In this document: positions 16,837 to 25,895 of the stretch, piece after piece
Layout of the letters: every line of letters begins with the position of its first letter
Position numbering within the stretch: the first letter of the stretch is position 1
DNA from: Muribaculaceae bacterium
GTDB lineage: Bacteria; Bacteroidota; Bacteroidia; Bacteroidales; Muribaculaceae
Length of the DNA stretch: 62,688 nucleotides
Reading direction: 5' to 3'
Assembly (NCBI GenBank): GCA_017940245.1
Contig: JAGAYZ010000045.1
Span: 1-62,688 of the forward strand
Program-made: the position numbers and the translations under genes
Notes under the pieces: model-generated
What the model was told of the DNA's origin: nothing
Seen by the model: the letters and a program-made list of their open reading frames with translations, nothing else
The model's database searches: none

Positions 16837-17970
16837 ATGGAAACCTATTATATTCTCCAAAACTACTGGTGGTTCATCATGTCGGTGCTAGGCGCACTGC
16901 TGGTGTTCATGCTTTTCGTGCAAGGCGGGCAGTCGATGCTATTCTACCACCGCGACCCTACCGAGCGCACGCTGCTCATCAATTCGCTGGGGCGCAAGTG
17001 GGAACTTACATTCACCACGCTAGTGACATTCGGTGGAGCGTTTTTCGCCTCGTTCCCGCTGTTCTACAGCACCAGTTTCGGCGGAGCCTACTGGCTGTGG
17101 ATGCTCATTTTGTTCAGCTTTGTGATTCAGGCCATCAGCTATGAATATCGTGCCAAGCAAGGCAACGTCTATGGCCGCAACTTCTACGACACGCTCCTGC
17201 TCATCAACGGCATTTGCGGCCCCGTGCTGCTGGGCATAGCCGTGGGCGGAATGTTTTTTGGAGCCGAGTTCACGGTCACCAAGAGCAACATCCTCAACAC
17301 GCAGGCAACCACCATCAGCACCTGGGGACCACTGCACGGGCTGGAGGCTATCGCCAATTGGCGCAATCTCATCTTCGGTATGATGGTCTATTTCCTCGCG
17401 AAATCACTGGCTTCGCTTTATTTTATCAACAATATCGATGACGAGGATGTGCGCGCCCGTCAAAGGAAGTTTCTCATCGTCCATGGACTGCTTTTTGTCG
17501 TGATTTTCCTGGTGACAATGGCATTGATTCTCACTGCCGACGGTGTGACTGTAGATGCCGACGGCAATGCGCAGTGGATTTCTCACAAATACCTGCACAA
17601 CTATCTGGAAATGTGGTGGGTACTGATTGCACTGCTGGTAGGAGTGGTGCTCGTGCTACTGGGCATCGGTAAAACATTGATGAACAAAAACTACATCCGT
17701 GGCATCTGGCCCGCCGGAGCAGGCACCGTGCTCGTTGTGCTCACGCTGTTTTGGGTGCTGGGATATAACGGCACCGCCTACTATCCCTCGCTGCTCGACT
17801 CACAATCGTCGCTCACCATCCGCAACAGCTGCTCGAGCGAGTTTACCCTCACTGTGATGAGTGTGGTGAGCATACTCGTACCCTTTGTGGTGGCCTACAT
17901 CGCCTACTGCTGGCAAGCCATGGACCACGACAAACTCACGCGCAACGAAGTGACCTCTTCCGATCACTAA
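16837..17970 (+). CDS. cydB: Cytochrome bd ubiquinol oxidase subunit II
   Basis: Partner membrane subunit of CydA, 377 residues with eight to nine predicted helices and no cofactor ligands of its own. The opening (YYILQNYWWFIMSVLGALLVFMLFVQGGQSML) and the WELTFTTLVTFGGAFFASFPLFYSTSFGGAYWLWMLILFSF region, which leads into the conserved EYRAKQGN stretch, are typical of Bacteroidetes CydB. It follows cydA by 22 bp. The converging patatin gene ends 45 bp downstream; no clear terminator hairpin is visible between them. Confidence 0.95.
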   Translation: METYYILQNYWWFIMSVLGALLVFMLFVQGGQSMLFYHRDPTERTLLINSLGRKWELTFTTLVTFGGAFFASFPLFYSTSFGGAYWLWMLILFSFVIQAISYEYRAKQGNVYGRNFYDTLLLINGICGPVLLGIAVGGMFFGAEFTVTKSNILNTQATTISTWGPLHGLEAIANWRNLIFGMMVYFLAKSLASLYFINNIDDEDVRARQRKFLIVHGLLFVVIFLVTMALILTADGVTVDADGNAQWISHKYLHNYLEMWWVLIALLVGVVLVLLGIGKTLMNKNYIRGIWPAGAGTVLVVLTLFWVLGYNGTAYYPSLLDSQSSLTIRNSCSSEFTLTVMSVVSILVPFVVAYIAYCWQAMDHDKLTRNEVTSSDH

Positions 17971-18014
17971 TCTGCCTGCCGCAACCAATGGCGATTGGAC
18001 AATTTTAATTGGAA

Positions 18015-18860
18015 TTACTGGAGGAAGTCGCGGAGCTGAGCAAGGCGCTCGGTGGCTTGGCGGCGGCCCTGGTCGTAGGTGCGCTGCAGCACGGCGCGGT
18101 CGCTGCAGATGTGACCTATCTCCAGCGGTGGGTCGGGACGGAACACCAGTGCACGGCCAGCGGCCTCTTGCTGCCCCACATAGGCCAGCTGGGCGTTATA
18201 CATCTCATGCCGGCGCGCCACGGCCTCTACCAGCCGCGGATACTTGCGCAGGAAGACCTTCACCAGAGGCAAGATGCCTGTTTTTTCTTTCACATAGCCC
18301 GCCGGTCGTGTGAGCACCACCACATTGCGTTCATAGCCCAGCGACTGGAAGTATTGGAGTGGGATGGAATCAGCTATGCCTCCGTCCATCAACCGATAGC
18401 CACCCACATCCACCACACGTGCCACCAGCGGCAGCGACGATGATGCCCTGATCCATTCCAGCATCTCTTCGTTCACCTCATCACAACGGTGATACACGGC
18501 CCGGCCGGTGAGCACATCGGTGCACACCAGGTGGAACTCCATGGGTGATGCCCCGAAAGCCTCGACATCAAAGACATCGTATTGCGTGGGCACCACATGA
18601 TAGGCGAAACGGGCATTATAATAATCGCCCGTTGTAAGCAACGACCACACTCCGGCGTAACGGCGGTCGCCGGCAAAACGCAGATTGTAACGCAGCGCGC
18701 GCCCCATCTGTCCCGACTTGTAATTACAGCCGAATGCCGCACCAGCCGACACACCGATGATGCCGTCGGGCTGTAACCCGGCCTCCATCATCACGTCCAT
18801 GATGCCGCACGTGAACATGCCGCGCATGGCTCCTCCTTCCAGCACCAGACCACGTTTCAT
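18015..18860 (-). CDS. Patatin-like phospholipase family protein
   Basis: Predicted cytosolic acyl hydrolase of 281 residues, with no signal peptide. All catalytic elements of the patatin/RssA fold are present: oxyanion loop LEGGAMRGMF (about residues 6-15), nucleophile elbow IGVSAGAAFG (Ser about residue 38) and the second dyad motif DGGIADSIP (about residue 160). The start at 18860 was chosen because it sits at the beginning of the conserved fold (MKRGLVLEGG) and because a TAATTTCG -7-like box ends 5 nt upstream. Its substrate is unknown; relatives act on phospholipids or lysophospholipids. It is divergent from pyrE and convergent with cydB. Confidence 0.9.
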   Translation of the reverse strand: MKRGLVLEGGAMRGMFTCGIMDVMMEAGLQPDGIIGVSAGAAFGCNYKSGQMGRALRYNLRFAGDRRYAGVWSLLTTGDYYNARFAYHVVPTQYDVFDVEAFGASPMEFHLVCTDVLTGRAVYHRCDEVNEEMLEWIRASSSLPLVARVVDVGGYRLMDGGIADSIPLQYFQSLGYERNVVVLTRPAGYVKEKTGILPLVKVFLRKYPRLVEAVARRHEMYNAQLAYVGQQEAAGRALVFRPDPPLEIGHICSDRAVLQRTYDQGRRQATERLAQLRDFLQ

Positions 18861-18865
18861 GGTGG

Positions 18866-18873
18866 CGAAATTA
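18866..18873 (-). promoter_or_regulatory. -7-like box directly before the patatin start
   Basis: TAATTTCG on the minus strand, a one-base deviation from TAnnTTTG, ending 5 nt before the ATG at 18860. This would place the transcription start at or next to the start codon. No good -33 TTTG is visible. Confidence 0.4.
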
Positions 18874-18969
18874 GTAAAAAAACACTGGCAGATTCCATTA
18901 TTTAGTTTTTTTAGTATATTTTTAACGACAAATTGATTCGTTTTCATCCTAATTGTGTCCCGGAATTAC

Positions 18970-18977
18970 TAACTTTG
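18970..18977 (+). promoter_or_regulatory. -7 box of the pyrE operon
   Basis: TAACTTTG, 30 nt before the pyrE ATG at 19008. It is the only plus-strand promoter seen for pyrE-SRPBCC-recX-comF. Confidence 0.65.
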
Positions 18978-19007
18978 CATGACGAAAAACTATTAACTCT
19001 TGAAATC

Positions 19008-19655
19008 ATGAAACAAATTGACATCCAACTAGCCGAAAAACTCCTTCACATCAGTGCCATCAAATTGCAGCCCGACAACCCCTTTGTGTGGGCATCGGGA
19101 TGGAATTCACCCATCTACACCGATAACCGCAAGACACTCTCCTACCCCGAAATTCGCAACTTCATCAAGGTGGAGCTTTCACGCCTCATCATGGAGAACT
19201 TCGGAACTGCCGAGGTGGTGGCCGGCGTAGCCACCGGTGCCATTGCCCAAGGCGCGCTGGTGGCCGACACGTTGAGCCTGCCCTTTGTCTATGTGCGCTC
19301 CACGCCCAAGGATCATGGTCTGGAAAACCTCATCGAAGGCAACATCAAGCCCGGGCAGAAGGTGGTCATTGTTGAGGATCTCGTCTCGACAGGTAAAAGC
19401 AGCCTAAAGGCCGCACAAGCCATCAGAGAAGCCGGTGGCGAAGTGGTGGGCATGGTTGCCATCTTCACCTATGAGTTCCCTGCAGCCGAAGAGGCTTTCA
19501 GCAATGCCGGCATTCGCTTGCTCACTATCAGCAATTACTCGGCAATGATTAAAGCTGCCGTGGAGACTGGATATATCAAGGAGACCGATGCTGCCACACT
19601 GCAGCAGTGGCGTAAAGACCCGGCAAACTGGATCCCCAACAACAAAATAGACTAA
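19008..19655 (+). CDS. pyrE: Orotate phosphoribosyltransferase
   Basis: Converts orotate and PRPP to orotidine 5'-monophosphate in pyrimidine synthesis. The 215 residues are normal for the family. The PRPP-binding loop is clear (VVIVEDLVSTGKSS, about residues 118-131), as are KTLSYPEIRNFI and the flexible-loop region RSTPKDHGLENLIEG with its Lys. The start at 19008 lies 30 nt after the -7 box; an upstream in-frame extension would overlap that promoter. First gene of a compact four-gene run (gaps of 8 and 9 bp, then an overlap). Confidence 0.96.
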   Translation: MKQIDIQLAEKLLHISAIKLQPDNPFVWASGWNSPIYTDNRKTLSYPEIRNFIKVELSRLIMENFGTAEVVAGVATGAIAQGALVADTLSLPFVYVRSTPKDHGLENLIEGNIKPGQKVVIVEDLVSTGKSSLKAAQAIREAGGEVVGMVAIFTYEFPAAEEAFSNAGIRLLTISNYSAMIKAAVETGYIKETDAATLQQWRKDPANWIPNNKID

Positions 19656-19663
19656 TTCGCATC

Positions 19664-20107
19664 ATGGATTCCTATAAGAGCCAGCCGCAACGCATTGCGT
19701 GCGACATCAACACCATCTACGACAAGCTCTCGTCGCCCGCCGTGTTCAAGGCACAAATCGACGCACATCGCCACCAACTGCCCGACGAGGCGCAAGCCAA
19801 TCTGGACAAGGTGCAGTTTCTTGACAACGCCATAGCCATCGAGTCGCCCATGGGGCAACTCAAACTGGCTGTTGACCCCGAACAGAGCCAGGCACCGCAA
19901 CGCGTGGTCTACACTGCCGCACAGTCGCCAGTGAAATTCAACATGGTCATCGAACTCACCGCCCTGAGCGAGCAGGAGACCGAAAGCCAAGCCGCTCTGG
20001 AACTGGATTTGCCCATCTTCATGCGCGCCATGGTGAGCAATCAACTCGAACAGGCCGCCAGCAAGTTTGGCGAAATGCTGGCACAGTTGCCCTACAACGC
20101 GCTCTGA
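19664..20107 (+). CDS. SRPBCC family protein (polyketide cyclase/START-like fold)
   Basis: Small cytosolic protein of 147 residues, with no catalytic motif that I can identify. The pattern IACDINTIYDKLSSPAVF at the N-terminus and a long C-terminal helix (MVSNQLEQAASKFGEMLAQLPY) fit the helix-grip SRPBCC fold. From memory, a protein of this kind commonly follows pyrE in Bacteroidetes. It begins 8 bp after the pyrE stop. The helix-grip cavity usually binds a hydrophobic ligand; none can be proposed here. Confidence 0.8.
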   Translation: MDSYKSQPQRIACDINTIYDKLSSPAVFKAQIDAHRHQLPDEAQANLDKVQFLDNAIAIESPMGQLKLAVDPEQSQAPQRVVYTAAQSPVKFNMVIELTALSEQETESQAALELDLPIFMRAMVSNQLEQAASKFGEMLAQLPYNAL

Positions 20108-20116
20108 TCACCACGC

Positions 20117-20593
20117 ATGGACACCGACAAGGCCCTGAGCCGAGCAGCCGCGCTGTGCAGCCGCAGCGAGCAATGCGAAAGTGACATCCGTGCCAAGTTG
20201 CTGCATTGGGACGTGGAAACGAGCCAGGCCGACGCCATTATATCACGCCTCCGACACGACCATTTCATCGACGATGAGCGATATGCCCGCGCTTATGTTC
20301 ACGACAAGTTTCTATACAACGGCTGGGGACCGGTAAAACTCGCAGCCATGCTGCGGCAAAAACGGCTTCAGCCCGATGCCATTGAACAGGCACTCGAACA
20401 ATTCACCCACGACGATTACAGTGCCACACTGCAGCATCTGCTCACCGGCAAACGCCGTAGCGTGGCCTCGCGCGACCCACGGCTGGCACGCGCGGCACTA
20501 CTGCGTTTTGCCGCCAGCCGCGGATATGATGCACACATGGCTTATCAAGTCGTGGGGCTTGTAATGGGCAATGATGATGAGGACTTCGATTAA
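20117..20593 (+). CDS. recX: Regulatory protein RecX
   Basis: Modulator that binds and limits RecA filaments during recombination. The 158 residues consist of three-helix repeats: ALCSRSEQCESDIRAKLLHW, then DHFIDDERYARAYVHDKFLYNGWGPVKLAAML (the most conserved RecX segment), then ALEQFTHDDYSATLQHLL. recA is not adjacent, which is normal in Bacteroidetes. The 3' end overlaps comF by 23 nt in another frame. Confidence 0.9.
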   Translation: MDTDKALSRAAALCSRSEQCESDIRAKLLHWDVETSQADAIISRLRHDHFIDDERYARAYVHDKFLYNGWGPVKLAAMLRQKRLQPDAIEQALEQFTHDDYSATLQHLLTGKRRSVASRDPRLARAALLRFAASRGYDAHMAYQVVGLVMGNDDEDFD

Positions 20594-21281
20594 GCACCTG
20601 CTGCAAGCGGCACTAGACGTGGTTTTACCGCGCACCTGCCCCGTGTGTGGCGCCGCGCTCGGTACCGACGAGCCTTGGCTGTGTCGCCAGTGCATGAGCG
20701 ACCTGCCACGAACGCACCTGCACGATGTGGATGCCAACGTCATGGAGCAGCTCTTCTTCGGCAAGGTGCGCATTGAACGCGCCACGGGCTACTTCTGGTA
20801 TGACAAAGGCAGCCACTATGCCAGCATCCTGCACGACATCAAGTATCACCACACACCCCGCATGGCGCAATGGCTGGCGGCACACGCCGCAACCGAAGCG
20901 CCCACTTTCTTCCGTGACATCGACATGATCACTCCCGTTCCGCTTCACAGCAGCAAACTGGCTCAACGCGGTTACAATCAGAGCCAGTATATTGCCCGCG
21001 GCATTCGACAGGTGACCGGGGCACCCATCGTACCGGCAGTGATGGCCACTCGACAGCATAGCACACAGACGCGCAAAAGCGGATATGAACGCTGGCAGAA
21101 CATTCAGGATGCCTACGCACTCGACTCGCGCTTTGCGCAGCAGATTCAAGGCAAACACATCCTATTGGTCGACGACGTTGTCACCACAGGAAGCACGCTA
21201 GAAGCTTGCGCCCATGCACTGCACAGTGCCGGCAACGTCACAGTGAGCATCTTCACCCTGGCAGTGGCACGACTCACATGA
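20571..21281 (+). CDS. ComF family protein (phosphoribosyltransferase-like)
   Basis: ComF homologue of 236 residues. It has an N-terminal zinc-finger pair (CPVCGAAL, LCRQC, about residues 23-45) and a C-terminal phosphoribosyltransferase fold with QRGYNQSQYIARGI and the PRPP loop HILLVDDVVTTGSTLEAC. Family members support DNA uptake and recombination in competent bacteria; the enzymatic substrate is unknown. Three consecutive ATG codons (20571-20579) lie inside the end of recX, so translation is probably coupled and the exact start is uncertain by two codons. Confidence 0.88.
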   Translation: MMMRTSIKHLLQAALDVVLPRTCPVCGAALGTDEPWLCRQCMSDLPRTHLHDVDANVMEQLFFGKVRIERATGYFWYDKGSHYASILHDIKYHHTPRMAQWLAAHAATEAPTFFRDIDMITPVPLHSSKLAQRGYNQSQYIARGIRQVTGAPIVPAVMATRQHSTQTRKSGYERWQNIQDAYALDSRFAQQIQGKHILLVDDVVTTGSTLEACAHALHSAGNVTVSIFTLAVARLT

Positions 21282-21291
21282 TCTCACCGAA

Positions 21292-21331
21292 AAAATAATG
21301 CGACGCGCCGACAGGCACATCGCATTATTTT
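21292..21331. terminator. Bidirectional terminator between comF and the M6 protease
   Basis: Stem AAAATAATGCGA (21292-21303) pairs perfectly with TCGCATTATTTT (21320-21331). A/T-rich arms give a T-run on both strands, so it can end comF and the converging protease gene. Confidence 0.85.
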
Positions 21332-21355
21332 GTTATCATCAGTCTATCTGCGCGG

Positions 21356-23554
21356 TCAAGCCACTTTCAGAATCAAATTGATGATGGCGTTCACATCTTC
21401 AACGTCGACCTTGCCATCGTTGTTCACATCACATTCGCCAGCATAGTCGGCTGCCGTTTTGCTCTTGAGGATGACGTTGATGACGGCATTCACGTCTTCA
21501 ACATCTACCTTGCCGTCGCCATTCACGTCGCCAGGCGTCGTCACCGGACCACCGGCTTCACCTGTATAATAAATGGTGAAGTTGTCGATGTTACACGGTG
21601 CCGACTTGCTACCACCGGTCATGGTAATGCGGAACATGGTGGCCTGCGTGTTGGTCAGCTCCAGATTCCAGTAAGTCGTCGTGGTGGCACGACCCCCAAT
21701 AGACAACGTAGAAACACCAGTTGATGACTTTGCAGCCGTCCACTTATTCCCGCCATCCACAGAATAAAGCAACGACAGTTTGGCGGTTTCACTCGATGAG
21801 TTATTCACTTCAAACGACACCATGTCCATATTGTAGTACAACGGAGTAGTCATCTGCAGTACACTGGGATTCTTCATGGCCACTGCGCGGTTACTGCCCT
21901 CAACAGTCACCATCTGGCACTGCACCAGACGCCAGTCGGCAATGTCGCCAGTACCAACAAAGATGGTTTCGCTGCTGACAGGTATCTTGTTGAATGTCTC
22001 CACCAGTGTGGTTTCGGTACCGGCTTTGATGACGTTGAAACTAATCACGCCGCCGGTCTCGGTGATACCCATAATAGAATAGGTATTATCCTTGCCCGCG
22101 TAAGTGCGCAGACTGGGCTTAGTGGTATTGGTGATATTAGCCACACCATAGGTGCCCGGGAACGGGTCGCTCGCCAAGTCACCGACGGTGGTGTTACCGG
22201 CACGCAACATTTCATAATACATGCGGGCCGAGCTATTGTTCACTTGGTTAGAGTACCACAGATAGGCATTGGTCGAGTCCACACGTGTCACTAGCATGCC
22301 ATGACCGGGCAGGTAGCTATCCCATTTGGTGGATTTCTGCCGGTTCTCCATGATGAAGTACTCTTTGTTCTGCGGGGTTTTAATGATATAACCCTCGTTA
22401 CTGCTCGAGAGTTCATTGAGCGTATATTTGCCTTCGGCATTGATAACTTGCGGGTTGGCAAAACCGAAAGTGTAGCGTTCAAAGATGCTGTAACCCGCGG
22501 GAGTGCGGCCATAGTTGAGATCGGTTCCGGCAGCCATAATGTCCCAGTCTCCAGGGTCATGGGCCAAGCCGTTTTGCTCATAGTTGGCATCATACAGATC
22601 GGGGAAACCCAACACATGAGTAAACTCATGACAGATGGTGCCGATACCGTCGACAAATGGCGCACTGACCGACCCATTCAGCTCGGTGGAGCAAGCATAG
22701 CGGCTGACACGCTTGCCGTCGTAGGTGCCACTGCCTATGCCCTCACTCATGTGCGGCCACAGGTAGCCCAGTTCCTCGTTGCCTTTCACAGCGGCGGTGT
22801 TGCCGGCCACCAGGAAGAACACCATGTCCACATAACCGTCGCCATCGCCGTCATATTTGGTGTAATCGACCTGCGCATTGGCCTGGCTCAGTGCCGACTG
22901 GAATGCAGCACGGTAGTAGTTGCCAATCTGGTTGGCACGATAATTCACACTGATGGGACCCACGATGTCGAACTCGGGGTCAAACTTGCCCATGCTGTTG
23001 TCGTAATAATAGTCACGCACACTGCCCGTCCATGAACCATAGTCACCAAAGCCTACATTGGTCATGTTGCGCTGGTTCACAATGGTGTTATAAAAATTCT
23101 TGGTGTCATTGCCCATGGAGAAGTTTACATCACTGGGCTTGACAAGAATAATCAGGCCACGGAACTTGCTCACATCGAACTTCATAGGCTTCTGAGCTGT
23201 AGCACGGGCGCGCTTGGCACCGGCCACACTGGCGCGATCGGTCAAGTGTTTGGGCGTGCCTGACAGCAGAGCCAACTCGGCCGCAGTGCGCTGGCCGGCA
23301 TCGTGAGCCACCACGGCAGAGGCCTGCAGTGCGTTATCGACACGTTGGGCATAGACCCAGTAGCCTGCCGCATTCTTCACCACGGTGTAGCCATCGGTTG
23401 TTGTACTGAAGTGATAAAACTCGTCGCCACATAATCGCAAGGTCACTTGCGAACCGTCGGGCTGCAGTGTCAACACTGCCATTGAGTGCGCCGGACGAGC
23501 ACTGGCCGTGAGCATCATTGCCACGCCGGCCATCAATGCAAAAATTTTCTTCAT
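21356..23554 (-). CDS. Secreted M6 family metalloprotease with dockerin tail (copy A)
   Basis: Extracellular zinc protease of 732 residues. Signal peptide MKKIFALMAGVAMMLTASA. An N-terminal segment with QPDGSQVTLRLCGDEFYHF resembles a protease propeptide. The M6 (immune-inhibitor-A-like) domain carries FRGLIILVKPSDVNF, a Ca-binding-like YDGDGDGYVDMVFF, and the zinc site HEFTHVLGFPD (His309, Glu310, His313). A beta-sandwich domain follows. The last 58 residues (21356-21532) are two dockerin repeats of the GDVNGDGKVDVEDVN type. First in a tandem trio counted from comF, and closest in sequence to copy C. Its target is unknown; relatives cleave host proteins. A single signal peptidase I site is expected, with no lipobox. 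Confidence 0.9.
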   Translation of the reverse strand: MKKIFALMAGVAMMLTASARPAHSMAVLTLQPDGSQVTLRLCGDEFYHFSTTTDGYTVVKNAAGYWVYAQRVDNALQASAVVAHDAGQRTAAELALLSGTPKHLTDRASVAGAKRARATAQKPMKFDVSKFRGLIILVKPSDVNFSMGNDTKNFYNTIVNQRNMTNVGFGDYGSWTGSVRDYYYDNSMGKFDPEFDIVGPISVNYRANQIGNYYRAAFQSALSQANAQVDYTKYDGDGDGYVDMVFFLVAGNTAAVKGNEELGYLWPHMSEGIGSGTYDGKRVSRYACSTELNGSVSAPFVDGIGTICHEFTHVLGFPDLYDANYEQNGLAHDPGDWDIMAAGTDLNYGRTPAGYSIFERYTFGFANPQVINAEGKYTLNELSSSNEGYIIKTPQNKEYFIMENRQKSTKWDSYLPGHGMLVTRVDSTNAYLWYSNQVNNSSARMYYEMLRAGNTTVGDLASDPFPGTYGVANITNTTKPSLRTYAGKDNTYSIMGITETGGVISFNVIKAGTETTLVETFNKIPVSSETIFVGTGDIADWRLVQCQMVTVEGSNRAVAMKNPSVLQMTTPLYYNMDMVSFEVNNSSSETAKLSLLYSVDGGNKWTAAKSSTGVSTLSIGGRATTTTYWNLELTNTQATMFRITMTGGSKSAPCNIDNFTIYYTGEAGGPVTTPGDVNGDGKVDVEDVNAVINVILKSKTAADYAGECDVNNDGKVDVEDVNAIINLILKVA

Positions 23555-23620
23555 TTCGACTCTAATATAATAAATTTTAAAATACCAATGCTAATACAGA
23601 AGTCTACGCGACCATGATGA

Positions 23621-25849
23621 TCAGGCTTTCAGAATCATATTGATGACGGTGTTCACATCTTCAACATCCACCTTACCATCACCGTTCACATCGGCTTCAC
23701 CAGAATAGTCGGCGGCACTTTTGGTCTTCAAGATGACGTTAATGATGGCATTGACGTCTTCCACGTCAACCTTACCGTCGCCGTTCACGTCGCCGTTCGC
23801 GATTTCTTCCACCGCACGTGCCTCTCCGGTAAAGTGTATGGTGAAGTCGTCGAGCAATAGAGGCACATTCTTGTTACCGGCAGTGCGAGTGATGCGGTAG
23901 CGGGCTGGTTCGTTAATGTTTAGGAGCCACGTGATGACGCCGTCACTGTTACCCTCCACCTCAATAGTGGTCGAGTTCTTCCACGTTGTGCCCTTATCCA
24001 GTGAGTAGGCCAGTTGCAGTTTCGACTCTTGTGTAGAGTTGTTCACAGCCTTGACCGAAATCGAATATACATCGGCATCAAAGTCGCTGGCCATGAAGAT
24101 TCCGGAGGGCATCTCCATCGAGCAGCCATTGCCACCGCCGAAAGCATCATACTGAATGACGCGGGCATTGACAAAGTCCCACTTGGCAATCTGCCCCTGC
24201 ACGCCTTTCTCGCTCAGCGAGGTGGTTGTGGCCATAGTCTCGAAATCTTCAATCACCGAGTTCATCTTCTCACCTTCTTCACAGTCAAAGGTGATGATGC
24301 CATTATTCTCAGTGATGCTCACCAGTGAAACGTTGCACGGGGTTCCATTCCACGTTACCAAGGCGGGTGTTGAGGTAGCCGACAAGCGATTCACGTCTTG
24401 TGTACCGGGAAATGGCGTTGCATCGCCGTTACCACCGGCACGCACCAGTTCGTAGTAATTGTGTGCCGGGTTATTGTTAATGTCGTTGCGTTCCCACACG
24501 CGCTGATTGGTGTAATCTACGCGCGCCACCACCATGCCATGCCCTGGCAGGGCAGAATCCCACTTATTGCGTTGGCGGTTCTCAAACATGAAGAACTCGC
24601 CATCTACGGGCGATTGCAGGATTAAGCCCGCATTACTTTTGTCAATAGCCTCCAGCCGGTGTGAGCCCAGGGTGAGCTCCTCTGGCTCGGCCCAACCCAG
24701 TTCCCAACGTTCCCAGATGCTATAGCCAACGGGAGTGCGACCCTGATTGGCGTGACTGCCGCCGGCCATCACGTCCCAGTCGCCGGGATGATTGCTTTCG
24801 CCTCCGCTATCGCCATAGTCGGTATCATAAAGGTCGGGCAGACCCAGCACATGACCAAACTCGTGGCACACGGTGCCAATGCCAGCAGGGGCATTCATGC
24901 CGTATGATTCCCAACCGTAAATCTCGGTTGAAGAAGCGTAACGGCCCATGTACATGCCGTCGTACACGAGGTATTCCCAACGATGTGACTCCTCGTTGTA
25001 ATTATACAAGTAAGACATGTGTGGCCACAGATACTCTTGACTATTTCCACTATAACTGGCCGAGTAGCCGGCCACCATGAAGAACACCATGTCGATGCCG
25101 CCGTCACTATCGCTGTCGTAGAGGGTGAAATCCACATCGTCATCGATGCTGTCGAGAGCGGCTTTGAAAATGGTAGAATAACCTTCGCCACACTCACGCA
25201 CCGAGAAGGGAACTTCTACGGGGCCGACCACATCGAAAACGGGGTCGAACTGCCCCATCGACTGGTCGTAGAAGTAGTCGCGAACACTGCCCGTGCAACT
25301 ATTGAAGCGACGATTCCAACCGGTGCCTGTGTAGAAACCGGTATAGTTCTTCGTGTTGGCCATATCGTTGTAAAAACCATTCGGATCATTCATCAAGAAC
25401 TTACGGTCGGTGAAATTGATGAGCAAAATCAGGCCGCGGAACTTTCCATAGTCCACCACAGGCTCGCGGCGTGGCGCGGCATTTTGCTTGTCGCGCTGGG
25501 CACGAGCGTTCTTTGAGGCAGATACGGCCTGCCGGTCGGTAATGCGTTTTTGCATCGTGGCTAGCATGGCGTTCTCGCTAGCGCTGCGCAAAGCGGCATC
25601 GTGCGCCTGCACACCAGTGCTCACCAGTTTATTTCCCGATAAGGTGGCATACTCCCACCGTCCTCCACGGTTCAGTACCGTGTAGCCGTCGTCGGTAGTA
25701 TTGAAGTGATAATACTCGTCGCCCACTAGGCGAAGCATGATGGTAGTGCCGTCGGGTTGCGTCACACGCACGGGTGTCGGGTCGGCAGGCACAGCATATG
25801 CTGCCTGAAGCATCAAGCAGCATATGGCCAAGAATAAAAATTTTTTCAT
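23621..25849 (-). CDS. Secreted M6 family metalloprotease with dockerin tail (copy B)
   Basis: Second member of the trio, 742 residues from the ATG at 25849, chosen because it begins a clean signal peptide (MKKFLFLAICCLMLQAAYA). It has the same architecture: QPDGTTIMLRLVGDEYYHF, catalytic HEFGHVLGLPD (His329, Glu330, His333), beta-sandwich and a 57-residue dockerin tail (23621-23794). It is clearly more divergent than its two flanking copies. It differs in the zinc-site neighbourhood, carries a longer Tyr-rich stretch before it (SYLYNYNEESHRWEY), and lacks the shared NPSVLQMTTP segment, which suggests an older split or a different substrate. Confidence 0.9.
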   Translation of the reverse strand: MKKFLFLAICCLMLQAAYAVPADPTPVRVTQPDGTTIMLRLVGDEYYHFNTTDDGYTVLNRGGRWEYATLSGNKLVSTGVQAHDAALRSASENAMLATMQKRITDRQAVSASKNARAQRDKQNAAPRREPVVDYGKFRGLILLINFTDRKFLMNDPNGFYNDMANTKNYTGFYTGTGWNRRFNSCTGSVRDYFYDQSMGQFDPVFDVVGPVEVPFSVRECGEGYSTIFKAALDSIDDDVDFTLYDSDSDGGIDMVFFMVAGYSASYSGNSQEYLWPHMSYLYNYNEESHRWEYLVYDGMYMGRYASSTEIYGWESYGMNAPAGIGTVCHEFGHVLGLPDLYDTDYGDSGGESNHPGDWDVMAGGSHANQGRTPVGYSIWERWELGWAEPEELTLGSHRLEAIDKSNAGLILQSPVDGEFFMFENRQRNKWDSALPGHGMVVARVDYTNQRVWERNDINNNPAHNYYELVRAGGNGDATPFPGTQDVNRLSATSTPALVTWNGTPCNVSLVSITENNGIITFDCEEGEKMNSVIEDFETMATTTSLSEKGVQGQIAKWDFVNARVIQYDAFGGGNGCSMEMPSGIFMASDFDADVYSISVKAVNNSTQESKLQLAYSLDKGTTWKNSTTIEVEGNSDGVITWLLNINEPARYRITRTAGNKNVPLLLDDFTIHFTGEARAVEEIANGDVNGDGKVDVEDVNAIINVILKTKSAADYSGEADVNGDGKVDVEDVNTVINMILKA

Positions 25850-25895
25850 TTGGTTTAAGAATAATATCATTTAGTTGGTAGCGCACTACCTTTTA